This document shows, piece after piece, positions 1-8,596 of a stretch of DNA of 64,000 bases (its first letter is position 1; every line of letters starts with the position of its first letter). This DNA is from Bog-257 sp963834135 (lineage in GTDB: Bacteria > Acidobacteriota > Terriglobia > Terriglobales > Acidobacteriaceae): positions 62,001 to 126,000 of the forward strand of contig CAWIAN010000014.1 in the NCBI GenBank assembly GCA_963834135.1, in the 5' to 3' direction. Both the position numbers and the translations under genes were made by a program. The notes under the pieces are model-generated. The model did not search any database, had not been told where the DNA came from, and saw only the letters and a program-made list of their open reading frames with translations.

Positions 1-485
1 AACAGCTCGGTCACGCCCTCCAAGGCGAAGTATTCGGCCTGCATCGGTATCAGCACGGTGTCCGCCGCAACCAGGGCATTCAATGTCAAGAGGTCTAAAG
101 CCGGCGGGCAATCCAGCACAATGTACTCGAATCGCTCTCGAAGCGGCTGCAGGGCATGCCGCAGACGATACTCGCGATGGTCGAGCGAAACCAGCTCGAT
201 ATTGGCTCCAAGCAGGTTCTTGTGAGCTGGTACGACACTCAGATTCTCCACCGTGGTCGGCTGTGCTGCCTGTTCGGCGGAGAGCTCACCCATGATGACC
301 TTGTAGGTGCTGGGACGGTCCGGGTCACGGAGAAAGCCGACGCCGCTGGAAGCATTGGATTGAGGATCGCAGTCGACCAACAGCGTGCGTGCGCCGTGAT
401 AGGCGAACGACGATGCCAGGTTGATCGCGGTCGTGGTTTTGCCCACTCCGCCCTTCTGATTGGTAACCGCGATGGTCCGTGCCAT
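1..485 (-). CDS. parA: ParA-family chromosome partitioning ATPase (5' part only)
   Basis: The reverse strand from an ATG at 485 reads MARTIAVTNQKGGVGKTTTA, which contains the deviant Walker A motif KGGVGKTT of ParA/Soj ATPases. A VLDCPPALDLLTLNAL Walker B-type segment follows near residue 135. About 161 residues are present and the frame runs off the left edge, so the C-terminal third and any parB downstream lie outside the window. ParA binds DNA non-specifically as an ATP dimer and positions ParB-parS complexes. Three parS-like palindromes lie just upstream at 887-2362, which supports a chromosomal Soj/ParA role rather than a plasmid or MinD-type protein. The usual upstream partner rsmG (gidB) is absent here. 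Confidence 0.93.
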   Translation of the reverse strand, partial: MARTIAVTNQKGGVGKTTTAINLASSFAYHGARTLLVDCDPQSNASSGVGFLRDPDRPSTYKVIMGELSAEQAAQPTTVENLSVVPAHKNLLGANIELVSLDHREYRLRHALQPLRERFEYIVLDCPPALDLLTLNALVAADTVLIPMQAEYFALEGVTEL

Positions 486-886
486 AGCCTTCGTTTAGAA
501 GATTAGAACGTGCGCTGCCGCCGAACAAGGGACAGTCAGGCACGGGCGCATCTTTCCGGAGGAAAAACTGTGCAATTCGCCGCGGAGGCTGGCAAAGACG
601 CTGATTCAGCGATAGCTAGCTGGTACCGTGCCTTGTGGAATCCGTAAGGAAAAGTCAGAGAAGATGGCGAGGTTACATCGAGAAGGGTGTGCCAGGAGCA
701 ACCGATCGAGATGTGATGCGTCGTCTCCCGATCATAGAAATTTGGAACGCCAGTGGTATCCCAAGTGGAAATTTATCCCGTTTCTAAGCGTCCGTTGGTG
801 TCATGGATGGGAAATTCTTTGGATTCAGGCCCCGCAAACTAACCCGTTGAGGGGAAAATAGCACTTAAGCACCCGAGAGCAGAATG

Positions 887-902
887 CGTTCCACGTGGAA
901 CA
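887..902. promoter_or_regulatory. parS-like site 1
   Basis: The 16-mer CGTTCCACGTGGAACA differs by one base from the perfect palindrome TGTTCCACGTGGAACA. It shares the GTT-CACGTG-AAC architecture of the bacterial parS consensus TGTTTCACGTGAAACA. It sits about 400 bp upstream of parA. ParB binding is inferred from sequence and context. Confidence 0.75.
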
Positions 903-940
903 TCGCCTCGCGGAGGTGAATCTCAGCAACTCCAGGCTGC

Positions 941-956
941 TGTTCCACGTAGAACG
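941..956. promoter_or_regulatory. parS-like site 2
   Basis: The 16-mer TGTTCCACGTAGAACG has two mismatches to the palindrome TGTTCCACGTGGAACA. It lies 54 bp from site 1 and just beyond the stop codon of the GloVer-repeat gene. It is probably a weaker ParB site than sites 1 and 3. Confidence 0.6.
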
Positions 957-964
957 CTGAGTGT

Positions 965-2254
965 TTATCGGGTGATCTGCCAGACTACGCTGCCAGCTAC
1001 GCCGTAGAGATTGCCGGAGCCATCCATAATCACGTTGCTGACCGGATCGCCGCCATTTTCTCCTGCTTGGAAATCGTGCAGCGGAATATACTGATGGCTC
1101 CCGGCCGTGAGCTCAAAAATGCCGCCCAGGCTGTCGATACCATTGCCGTAATACGTGCCATACAAGTTGCCCGCAGCATCAGCCGTCACGGGAGCTTGCG
1201 GACCAGCAGGCAGCCCGATCTCATAGGCTCCCGGAAAGTTATACAGCGCGTTTACGTCGCCGCCCAGAAGCGAAAAGAGCGCCCCGCATCCGCCGTACAT
1301 TTCCGACTCCTGGAAGCACCAGGAGTCTCCTCCCGATCCAGCGGTGCCGAAAATGTTGCCGGCATCGTCTATCGTGAGCGCGGAATAGGGAACGTATCCC
1401 CGATCATCGCCAACGAAGTTGAACAGCGCCGTATAGATCCAGCCCGCGCCATTAGAGCTCAGCTGGAAGATGGTCCCGCCGCCATTGTATTGCGGAGGAT
1501 GGTAGCCGGGACCTCCGAAGGCCGTTGTTCCCAATACATTTTCATTTCCGTCGAGGATCACACCACCGACGGGAGTTAGCCCGTCCAAGCCGCTAAAACT
1601 GTACGCAACGCTTTCATTCCAGCTGCGCCCGGAAGGAGTCAAGAGGTATACAACTCCCCCGCCAAAGGCACCACCCGCCTGCGTGGTGCCATAAATTCTC
1701 CCGGTGTGGTCGAATACCAGATCGCCACTTCCGGGAAGGCTTCCATCCGGGCCTCCGCTGAATCGGTAGAGAATGGTCTTTTTCCATGGACAATAGGTGC
1801 TTGGACAGCTCCGTGCCGGAGGCTGCAGACGAAAGACCGTGCCGCACTCTCCCCGTTGCGCGCAAGATTGTTGATCACTCTGTGTGGTGCCGTACAGGGC
1901 TCCATCCGGCCCGAACACCACTCGCGCAATTGGGTAAGCGCCGTCGAGGCCCCCGGCGAACGAATATAGGGTTGTCATGACCCATGCGCCATTCCTCTGG
2001 CTTAAACGGTAGAAAGTACCGCAGCCGATCTGGCAATACTGATTCGGGTGTCCGCCGTATTGGGTTACGCCGTAGAAGTTTCCGCCAGCGTCGATCGTGA
2101 CTCCGGCGGTCGGCCCCTCGCCTCCGGTGAAGGTGTACATCACAGAATAGGTTTGCGATCGAGCCGCAGCCCCTAAGCTCAATATGCAGACAACGAGGCA
2201 GCAGACGAGTGGCAGGCCGGCATGACGCTTGGGCCGCTGCGAGGTAGTGATCAT
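965..2254 (-). CDS. Secreted GloVer tandem-repeat protein (choice-of-anchor family)
   Basis: This 429-residue protein begins with a basic N-terminus and a hydrophobic signal segment (about residues 12-33, ending AAARSQT). About seven repeats of 40-60 residues follow. They are built on G-x-I/L-Y/F-G-T/V-T-x-x-GG cores such as GNFYGVTQYGG, GRIYGTTQAGG and GNLYGVAGS. This is the Gloeobacter/Verrucomicrobia-type (TIGR03803, GloVer) extracellular repeat common in Acidobacteriota, probably folded as a beta-propeller. Several cysteine-rich stretches (for example QYCQIGCGTF) suggest disulfides outside the cytoplasm. Its substrate or function is unknown. It lies between parS-like sites 2 and 3, with no functional link evident. 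Confidence 0.85.
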   Translation of the reverse strand: MITTSQRPKRHAGLPLVCCLVVCILSLGAAARSQTYSVMYTFTGGEGPTAGVTIDAGGNFYGVTQYGGHPNQYCQIGCGTFYRLSQRNGAWVMTTLYSFAGGLDGAYPIARVVFGPDGALYGTTQSDQQSCAQRGECGTVFRLQPPARSCPSTYCPWKKTILYRFSGGPDGSLPGSGDLVFDHTGRIYGTTQAGGAFGGGVVYLLTPSGRSWNESVAYSFSGLDGLTPVGGVILDGNENVLGTTAFGGPGYHPPQYNGGGTIFQLSSNGAGWIYTALFNFVGDDRGYVPYSALTIDDAGNIFGTAGSGGDSWCFQESEMYGGCGALFSLLGGDVNALYNFPGAYEIGLPAGPQAPVTADAAGNLYGTYYGNGIDSLGGIFELTAGSHQYIPLHDFQAGENGGDPVSNVIMDGSGNLYGVAGSVVWQITR

Positions 2255-3001
2255 GAGTAGTCTCCCTGAGATGTTGAACCGCCCGAGATTGCGCGACCAC
2301 TATACCCGAGGCTGGTTATGGCGTCATGGCAAATTCCGCATGGAGATGTTCTACGTGGAACAGCCGACTTCGGGCAGGGCGAAATGCGAACCCCACGAGA
2401 TGAAAGAGAGTGAGCCGCCTGCGATTCACTCCGCACGGCGCAAGCTGGGCTTCTACAGTGGGAATCGTAAAGGAGCTCGCCTGCCCTGGGGCCAGGGCTT
2501 TTGGGTCAGCCCCGAATCGCAAAGCGAACAAAAAGCGAATTCATCGGATGATCATGTCCGTGTTATTTCCCATATAGACTCTCGTATGTCGGAGTTTTTA
2601 TCAGGTATTCTCCACCTGTTTACTTCAAGATATGATCGCGCTCGCGAAAATTCCCACTTATCCACTTGAGATCACTGAGCCGACCATTGCTTTCCTTCTC
2701 CACCGTGACCTGTTTACTAAGAGCATTTTGACTGCTAAGTCTCGCGCGGAGAAGACCGTGCGGCATCCCGTTATTGGGCTAATTTTTTCAGCGCTCTAGC
2801 GGCGTATTCAGAGGGGGAGTAACGAAAAACCGACGAATTCCAGGCAGCCTTCGAGTCGGTGGCAATCCGGCAAATCGGCTGGCACACGCTTACTCCTGCC
2901 TAACCGGTTCGAACTCAGGCCCACTCTGGGGACTACACAGCGACCCATCTCAGATCGAATCCAGCTCAAGCCCTTCGATGCTATGCTGAGCGTGATCGCT
3001 C
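2255..3001. other. Divergent intergenic region with parS-like site 3 and a DnaA-box-like site
   Basis: This 747-base gap lies between the GloVer-repeat gene (leftward) and the penicillin-binding protein gene (rightward). It holds a parS-like palindrome at 2347-2362 and a single-mismatch DnaA-box-like 9-mer TTATCCACT at 2658-2666. It also has a direct repeat ACCTGTTTACT near 2613 and 2707. The 2560-2660 stretch is more AT-rich than its surroundings. No gene in it is convincing. Confidence 0.5.
2347..2362. promoter_or_regulatory. parS-like site 3
   Basis: TGTTCTACGTGGAACA matches the palindrome TGTTCCACGTGGAACA except for one base in the left half. It lies about 1.4 kb from sites 1 and 2 and 1.9 kb from the parA start. 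Clustering of three sites near parA is typical of bacterial parS distribution. ParB binding itself is inferred. Confidence 0.7.
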
Positions 3002-5254
3002 ATGAAGCGCGTTATTGAAGAACCCTCGGTTGCGGACACCGCCCGTGCGCCACGTCGGACTCGCGTCAAGTTTGTTGGCACCGCACTCTTTATTCTGCTG
3101 GTGCTGATCGCGGCGGTCGCCGGAGCTGTCTCCGGCTTTCTCCTGGTTTATTCGACCGATCTTCCGCAGGTCACCGAGCTCGAGCACTATCGGCCCAGCA
3201 CAATCACCCAGCTCTACGACGACCAGAACCGCGTCATCGGCCAGTTCGCCTTGCAGCGCCGTGTGATCGACAGCTACAACGACTTCCCGAAGGTCCTGCG
3301 CGACGCGCTGATCTCGACCGAGGACAAAGAGTTCGAGCAGCATTGGGGCGTCGATGTCTGGCGCGTCTTCGGTGCGGCCTGGCGCGACCTTGTGCTCGAC
3401 CAGCGGGCGCAGGGCGCTTCAACCCTGACCATGCAGCTGGCGCGCAATCTGTTTCTCTCGCCCGATCGCAACTTCCGCCGCAAGATGCAGGAAGTCATGC
3501 TGTCGATCCAGATCGAGCGCCGCTTCACCAAACCGCAGATATTCACGCTCTACGCCAACCAGATCTATCTCGGTCACGGCGTCTATGGATTCGAAGCGGG
3601 CGCGAACTATTACTTCAGCAAGAAGGCCAAAGACCTGACGCTGCCGGAAGCTGCGGTGCTCGCGGGTCTGCCGAAGGCGCCCAATTACTACTCGCCGATC
3701 AACAGTCCCGAGCGCTGTCTGCGCCGCCGCAATCTGGTGATCAACAACATGCTGGAAGACGGCAAGATCACCGCGGCCGAAGCCGAGCACGCCAAGACTG
3801 CTCCGCTGGTGCTGAACCTGCAAGCCGAGCCCAATGACATCGCGCCGTACTTCGTGGAGGAGATTCGACAATACCTGGAGAAGAAGTACGGATCGGAGCA
3901 GGTTCACGAAGGCGGTCTGCGCGTTTACACCGGACTGAACCTGGAGATGCAGCGCGCCGCGCAACAGGCTTTGTACGACGGTCTTGCGGCCTACGAGCGC
4001 CGCCACGGATGGAAAGGCAATCTGCTGAATGTCATTGCCAATGGCGATTCCATCGCGTCGTATCATCACGTCGATTGGGACGGAACGATTACGGATGGAA
4101 GCTATGTCCATGCGCTGGTAACCAGCGTCGAGCCGATGGCAGCGACCATCAAGTTCGCCAACTACGAAGCGCGACTTGGCCCGGAAGAGATTAAGTGGAC
4201 CAAGCATACTTCTCCCGAGCAGCTTCTCAAGACAGGCGATATTGTGTACGTCAAGGTGGACGAGCTGAACGGAACCGCTAGCCGTGTCTCGCTCGAGCAG
4301 GAATCCGGCGTGCAAGGTTCGCTGATGGCGCTCGATAACTCCACCGGCGATGTGAAGGCGATGGTTGGCGGCCGCGATTTCCAGCAGTCGAAGTTCAATC
4401 GTGCCACGCAGGCGTTGCGCCAGGTCGGCTCGTCGTTCAAGCCCTATATCTACACCGCGGCAATCGATGAAGGCTTGACGCCCGACGACACCGTGCTGGA
4501 CGCGCCGATAACGTTCAATACTTCTTCAGGTCCGTACACGCCGCATAACTACGATGGCAAGTTCGAAGGCGTCATCACCTTCCGCCATGCGCTGGCCGAG
4601 TCACGGAACATTCCGGCGCTGAAGGTGACTGAGCGCGTCGGTGGCATCAAGACCGTGATCGATTATGCGCGCAAGTTCGGTATCACCTCGCCGTTGCTGC
4701 CGTATCTGCCCATCGCGCTGGGCGCGGCCGACATCACGCTGGCCGAGCAGACCGCGGCGTTCACGACGTTCCCGAATGATGGCGTTCGCGTGGTTCCGCG
4801 CTACATCCGCAAGGTGACGGATTACGACGGACGCGTTCTGGAGGAAGACTATCCCGAAGTGCGCGACGTGGTGAGCGCGCGCACCGCTCGCATCATGGTC
4901 AGCATGCTGCGCGAAGTGATCCTGCATGGAACTGGCTATCAGGCCAGCAAGCTGAATCATCCGCTGGGCGGAAAAACCGGAACTACGAACGACTTCACCG
5001 ACGCGTGGTTTGTCGGCTTCTCGCCGTCGATCACCTGCGGTGTCTGGGTCGGCTTCGACGAGAAGAAGACGCTGGGCAACAAGGAGACCGGCGCGGTGGC
5101 TGCTCTGCCGATCTGGATGGACTTCATGCGAGTCGCGTTGAAAGGCCGCGAGTCGGAGGACTTTGCCGCGCCTCCGCCGACGACGCCCAGCGCGGTGGCA
5201 CAGAAGGTCGACACGCCCGACAACGCTGAATCCGGCGACAGCGAGGCCCATTGA
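3002..5254 (+). CDS. mrcA: Class A penicillin-binding protein 1A (transglycosylase/transpeptidase)
   Basis: This 750-residue bifunctional peptidoglycan synthase has a cytoplasmic tail and one membrane anchor at about residues 24-50. A GT51 glycosyltransferase domain (about 65-260) carries the catalytic EDKEF motif (E107), GASTLTMQLARN and the RKMQE motif. The transpeptidase domain (about 420-700) shows the penicillin-binding motifs SSFK (nucleophile S477, K480), SRN (534-536) and KTG (658-660). It polymerises lipid II and crosslinks stem peptides in the periplasm. The C-terminal tail is Pro/Ala-rich. The stop overlaps the start of a PASTA protein, so the two are probably cotranscribed and act together. 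Confidence 0.95.
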   Translation: MKRVIEEPSVADTARAPRRTRVKFVGTALFILLVLIAAVAGAVSGFLLVYSTDLPQVTELEHYRPSTITQLYDDQNRVIGQFALQRRVIDSYNDFPKVLRDALISTEDKEFEQHWGVDVWRVFGAAWRDLVLDQRAQGASTLTMQLARNLFLSPDRNFRRKMQEVMLSIQIERRFTKPQIFTLYANQIYLGHGVYGFEAGANYYFSKKAKDLTLPEAAVLAGLPKAPNYYSPINSPERCLRRRNLVINNMLEDGKITAAEAEHAKTAPLVLNLQAEPNDIAPYFVEEIRQYLEKKYGSEQVHEGGLRVYTGLNLEMQRAAQQALYDGLAAYERRHGWKGNLLNVIANGDSIASYHHVDWDGTITDGSYVHALVTSVEPMAATIKFANYEARLGPEEIKWTKHTSPEQLLKTGDIVYVKVDELNGTASRVSLEQESGVQGSLMALDNSTGDVKAMVGGRDFQQSKFNRATQALRQVGSSFKPYIYTAAIDEGLTPDDTVLDAPITFNTSSGPYTPHNYDGKFEGVITFRHALAESRNIPALKVTERVGGIKTVIDYARKFGITSPLLPYLPIALGAADITLAEQTAAFTTFPNDGVRVVPRYIRKVTDYDGRVLEEDYPEVRDVVSARTARIMVSMLREVILHGTGYQASKLNHPLGGKTGTTNDFTDAWFVGFSPSITCGVWVGFDEKKTLGNKETGAVAALPIWMDFMRVALKGRESEDFAAPPPTTPSAVAQKVDTPDNAESGDSEAH

Positions 5255-5985
5255 TGCGGCGCTTCTTCGCCTTCGTTCTGCGCGCGTTGATCCTGGTCGT
5301 CGTCTTCCTGGCGTCGTTCCTTACCGCGATGCGCTTTGCCATTCATGGCCGCAAGACAACGGTTCCCAAAGTTGTCGGGCTTGCGCAGAGCCAGGCTGAG
5401 CGACTGCTGGCCGATAACGGTCTGATCCTCGATCGTGGAGATCGATACTTCAGCTCCGACGTTCCGCCTGGACGCGTGATGTCGCAGGTCCCGGCCGCGG
5501 GACTGCAAGTGCGGCGCGGCTGGCATGTGCGCATCGCCGAAAGCATGGGTCCGCAACGCGTGGTAATTCCCGACCTCATCGGAAATAGCGAACGCGCAGC
5601 GGAGATCAACATTCGCCGCCGCGGACTGGAGTTAGGAAGCGTAGCGAACGCAACCATTCCGAACGCGCCGCCGGATCAGATCATCGCGCAGAGCCCTCCG
5701 GCAAATGCGGTGAACGTGTCGGAGCCGAAGATCAGCTTGCTGATGGCGGCAATTCCGGATCCCGAATCGTTTGTCATGCCGGATCTTGTGGGCCGCAGCG
5801 AAGACGACGCCATCAACGAGATCGTCAATGCCGGATTGCATGTGCCGACGATTAACACGCAGGCGCAGCCAACAGGAGTACCGCCCGCAACGCCATCCGG
5901 AACTCGCATGGTAGTGAAGACGTCGCCCGCGGCAGGACAGCGAATCTTTCAAGGACAGCCAATCGCGCTGGAAGTCACGCCTTGA
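5254..5985 (+). CDS. Membrane-anchored triple PASTA-domain protein
   Basis: About 243 residues. A single N-terminal membrane segment (MRRFFAFVLRALILVVVFLA) is followed by three PASTA repeats of about 65-70 residues. They open VPKVVGLAQSQAERLL, VIPDLIGNSERAAEI and VMPDLVGRSEDDAINE. PASTA domains bind muropeptides or beta-lactams and usually sit on Ser/Thr kinases or PBPs. Here they form a separate protein translationally coupled to the PBP1A gene, with its ATG overlapping the PBP stop codon. A TTG three bases earlier is an alternative start. It is probably an accessory sensor or recruiter for the upstream synthase, by inference from adjacency. Confidence 0.88.
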   Translation: MRRFFAFVLRALILVVVFLASFLTAMRFAIHGRKTTVPKVVGLAQSQAERLLADNGLILDRGDRYFSSDVPPGRVMSQVPAAGLQVRRGWHVRIAESMGPQRVVIPDLIGNSERAAEINIRRRGLELGSVANATIPNAPPDQIIAQSPPANAVNVSEPKISLLMAAIPDPESFVMPDLVGRSEDDAINEIVNAGLHVPTINTQAQPTGVPPATPSGTRMVVKTSPAAGQRIFQGQPIALEVTP

Positions 5986-6132
5986 AAGGCCGCTTTTCGC
6001 TATTCGCTTTTCGCTCTCTGGCTGTTGATTCTTCGCTTTTGGCTCTTCGCTCTCCGCCATTCGCTCTTGGCAGCGACTCTCGCTCTTCGCTCTCGGCTTT
6101 CGCTTATGCTCGTCGCCCACTCGCGCTCGAAG
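5986..6132. repeat. Degenerate heptamer tract (TTCGCT-type low-complexity repeat)
   Basis: From just after the PASTA gene stop the sequence is made almost entirely of variants of CGCTTTTCGCTATTCGC and TTCGCTCTTCGCT, with a period of about 7-8 bp. Similar tracts recur at 20767-20915 and 37905-38042, where they form inverted pairs. The tract is non-coding: frames through it are compositional artefacts. Confidence 0.75.
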
Positions 6133-6166
6133 CCATTCTCTCACCGCTTTTGGCCGGCTTTGAAAG

Positions 6167-6186
6167 GGCACGGCTTCAGCCGTGCC
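6167..6186. repeat. Short palindrome, GGCACGGCT-TC-AGCCGTGCC type
   Basis: A 20-base near-perfect inverted repeat with 9-bp arms, next to the heptamer tract and just downstream of the convergent LLM oxidoreductase gene. The same design (xGGCTTnAGCCx) appears at 12270-12287 and 12315-12331, which suggests a dispersed intergenic palindrome family. It could also work as a transcript-end hairpin, though it lacks a T-tract. Confidence 0.6.
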
Positions 6187-6221
6187 GCCAGCCGCTCTAT
6201 GATCGTTCAGCGACCCGGACT

Positions 6222-7130
6222 TTAGTCGACGAGCCTACTCGACTCCACCAGCGCCTTCGCCAACTCTCGCCATTCCGCCATCGGCAGCGATTTCGCATCG
6301 GCGCTCAGCGCCTGGATGCACACGTGATCGGCGCCTGCGTTCAGATGGGCTTCAATCCGGCCACGAATCGCGTCCCGGTCGCCCCACGCAATGATTGCGT
6401 CGATCAGGCGATCGCTACCTTCACCCTTGCAGTCCTCCTCGGTAAAGCCGAGGCGAAGGAAGTTGTTGGTATAGTTCGGCAACGTGAGATAGAAGGCAAG
6501 AAAAGCGCGGGCAATCTTCCGCGCCTTGGCGGCATCGGCTTGGAGCACGACGGCTTGTTCGACACACAGCCACGGACCTTTGCCCAAAACACCGCGCGCA
6601 ATCGAGGTGTGCTCCGGAGTGACGTTGTAGGTGTGCGCTCCATTGGTACGTCTGCCAGACAGCTCCAGCATCTTCGGGCCGAGCGCCGCCAGAACTCTGT
6701 AGGTTGATTTCGGAGCGACGCTGCCATATGTGGCGCCGTCCATCGCGTTGAGGTAAGAAGTCATCTTAGCGATGGGTTTTTCATACTCGTGCCCGCGCAA
6801 CTGCTGAACCAGCGGAACGTGACTGACACCCAGGCCGAGAACAAATCGCTCCGGATAAGCCTCGCTCAGGGTTTTCTGCGCCGCTGCTGCCGTGACCGGA
6901 TCGCGCCCGTAAATATTCGTGATTCCCGTCGCTATCACAATGTGAGAGGACGCAGATAGCAGCAATCCGGCCTGTGTCAGCGACTCCCGTCCAATGCCTT
7001 CGCTGAACCACACTGCGCCATAGCCCAGCTGCTCCAGTTCGGCAACGGCTGCCTTGACTGTGCTCGCGGGTTGACTTTCGAAAGCGCCGGTCCAGATTCC
7101 GATCTTCTTCAACGCGAGAGAGGATGCCAT
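6222..7130 (-). CDS. LLM-class flavin/F420-dependent oxidoreductase (TIGR03620-like)
   Basis: This 302-residue protein has the TIM-barrel luciferase-like monooxygenase pattern. It opens KKIGIWTGAFE, followed by ELEQLGYGAVWFSEGIGRESL, IVIATGITNIYGRDP and FVLGLGVSHVPLV, which resemble the TIGR03620 subfamily of predicted F420-dependent oxidoreductases. Substrate and cofactor (FMN or F420) cannot be read from sequence. No F420 biosynthesis gene is in the window. The gene lies 96 bp downstream of a RidA gene on the same strand, so a small two-gene operon is likely. The protein has no signal peptide and is cytoplasmic. Confidence 0.87.
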   Translation of the reverse strand: MASSLALKKIGIWTGAFESQPASTVKAAVAELEQLGYGAVWFSEGIGRESLTQAGLLLSASSHIVIATGITNIYGRDPVTAAAAQKTLSEAYPERFVLGLGVSHVPLVQQLRGHEYEKPIAKMTSYLNAMDGATYGSVAPKSTYRVLAALGPKMLELSGRRTNGAHTYNVTPEHTSIARGVLGKGPWLCVEQAVVLQADAAKARKIARAFLAFYLTLPNYTNNFLRLGFTEEDCKGEGSDRLIDAIIAWGDRDAIRGRIEAHLNAGADHVCIQALSADAKSLPMAEWRELAKALVESSRLVD

Positions 7131-7226
7131 CGTCGTTCGCCTCCTTTCAGAGCTTCGATGATGCGGCCGCGAGTCACGATGGTTACTTTCGCCATGGAGC
7201 TCGGGATGCCGTCAGTCAACGCGAAA

Positions 7227-7622
7227 TCACAACCCTGCCGCGATGATCGCGTCTGCTTCGATCTCTACGAGCATCTCTGTCGAAATCATCGAAGTCACTA
7301 CCACCATCGTTGCCGCCGGGCGGATATCGGTAAACACTTCGCCGTGCGCTTTTCCGACCAGCTCCCAATGGTTGATATCGGTGATGTATGTGCGAGTCCG
7401 AACCACATCCTGGAAGCTCGCGCCCGCTTGCTCCAGCGCGCGGCCAATGTTCTTCAGCGTCTGCACCGCCTGGGCGTAGACGTCTCCCGCGCCGGCAATC
7501 TTGCCGTCAGCTCCGGTCGCTACCGTGCCCGCAACCGAAACGAACGGTCCAACCCTCACCGCCCGGGAGAATCCAACGATCGGTTCATAGGGAGAATTGC
7601 CGGAGATGTTCTTGCGTTCCAT
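7227..7622 (-). CDS. RidA-family protein (enamine/imine deaminase-like)
   Basis: This 131-residue protein covers a whole YjgF/YER057c/UK114 domain. It shows SRAVRVGPFVSVAGTVATG, AQAVQTLKNIGRALEQAG, a VRTRTYITDI segment carrying the family's substrate-contacting Arg, and a C-terminal MLVEIEADAIIA. RidA proteins hydrolyse reactive enamine intermediates or serve as catabolic deaminases. The subfamily is not certain. It is upstream of and codirectional with the LLM oxidoreductase gene. It is cytoplasmic, probably a homotrimer as known for the family. Confidence 0.9.
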   Translation of the reverse strand: MERKNISGNSPYEPIVGFSRAVRVGPFVSVAGTVATGADGKIAGAGDVYAQAVQTLKNIGRALEQAGASFQDVVRTRTYITDINHWELVGKAHGEVFTDIRPAATMVVVTSMISTEMLVEIEADAIIAAGL

Positions 7623-8025
7623 GACTGCTCCTATCGATTGAATGACGCGCCGCGAAGCCTAAGCAGATCCCTAGCCGTAGACGCTGGCTCGTGACAAGAA
7701 TAACGGATAGCGTCGGCGCAGCTGAAGCTTCGCCTCTTCCATCATTTTGGCAGTCAACCTGAGTGTCTGCTGCCAGGTGTCTCGAACTCCGCGCCGGCAG
7801 CCGCAATCCAGCAAACCCGAGCAGCTCTTTTCGCATTCCAATTTGGCAGGTGCTCTGGTTGCAGGGACCGCAGCGAAGCGTTTGGATCGCACTCGGGTTT
7901 ATGCCAGAGAACCTCCTGAGTAACGATGTTTGCGAGGAACTGATTGCACGCCAAAGGTAAGTGCTGTAAGACTTCGCATCACATCAATCAGGAGCACGGG
8001 AAATGGAGGCTACGAGCAACGAGCT
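7623..8025. other. Intergenic region with no supported gene
   Basis: About 400 bases between the divergent RidA gene and the hypothetical gene at 8026. Overlapping short frames on both strands lack any family signature. I see no repeat, RNA gene or clear promoter. Confidence 0.4.
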
Positions 8026-8577
8026 ATGATTCCCGAATCTCATGCGCTACAGGGTTTGTTCACGGAACTGGTTCATGACCACTTCGACCACGACATTGGC
8101 TTGCGGGACGCCGAAGTTCAGGACTACATCGCAAACGTGCTGAGTGAGTTTTGCGAGGTGGAGCAGCTTTTCAAGGTGCGCAACGCCGAGGGCCGGCCGC
8201 TAAGCGATGTCGGCGAGATGCTGCTGGAGACCGATCCCATTTACGGGCCCGCTCCGTCCTTCGATCGCGAGCGCCAGGTGCGCAAGCACGTCGGCGACTA
8301 CATCCTGTTCTTGTCAGGCATGTTTCCCGAGAGCATCAATCACTATCGGCTGCGGCGGCAGCGGTTGGAGAATTTCGTCGACTTCATCAAGGCCGGCAAG
8401 GAGAGCTATTACATCGTCTCCAAGTTCGATCAGTTCGAATATGCACGCCTGGCGCCGCTCTTCGCCAAACTGTCGAAAGAGTTTGAATCCTGTGTTTACG
8501 GACTGAATCTGGTTAAGAGCGACCTGGAAGAGATGCACTATCCGATTACAAAGCGGACGCAAGAGATCGTGATGTAG
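8026..8577 (+). CDS. Conserved acidobacterial-type hypothetical protein
   Basis: 183 residues from the ATG at 8026. The frame stays open upstream to 7930, but those residues look non-coding. The protein is soluble and largely helical, rich in acidic and aromatic residues. It contains LVHDHFDHDIGLRDAEVQDYI, DRERQVRKHVGDYILFLSG and NFVDFIKAGKESYYIVSKF. No signal peptide, membrane segment or known catalytic motif is visible. The gene stands alone and ends 20 bp before a strong intrinsic terminator. I do not recognise a named domain and assign no function. The Shine-Dalgarno match is weak, so the start is uncertain. Confidence 0.7.
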   Translation: MIPESHALQGLFTELVHDHFDHDIGLRDAEVQDYIANVLSEFCEVEQLFKVRNAEGRPLSDVGEMLLETDPIYGPAPSFDRERQVRKHVGDYILFLSGMFPESINHYRLRRQRLENFVDFIKAGKESYYIVSKFDQFEYARLAPLFAKLSKEFESCVYGLNLVKSDLEEMHYPITKRTQEIVM

Positions 8578-8596
8578 ATCGTCACGATCGCCAGAA

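Larger units (their letters stand above)
486..964. other. Intergenic region upstream of parA carrying two parS-like sites
   Basis: This 479-base gap separates parA from the GloVer-repeat gene. Both are on the minus strand. The short open frames in it have no recognisable protein signature. Its notable content is two near-palindromes resembling parS at 887-902 and 941-956. I see no RNA gene and no convincing terminator. Confidence 0.6.

Noticed and set aside
628..861. 77-codon frame upstream of parA
   Set aside because: Composition is unlike coding sequence, no Shine-Dalgarno site, and no recognisable domain.
3419..4315. Long open frame on the minus strand inside the penicillin-binding protein gene (298 codons)
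   Set aside because: It lies wholly opposite an intact PBP1A with all motifs and has no ribosome-binding site or protein signature of its own. It results from high GC third positions.
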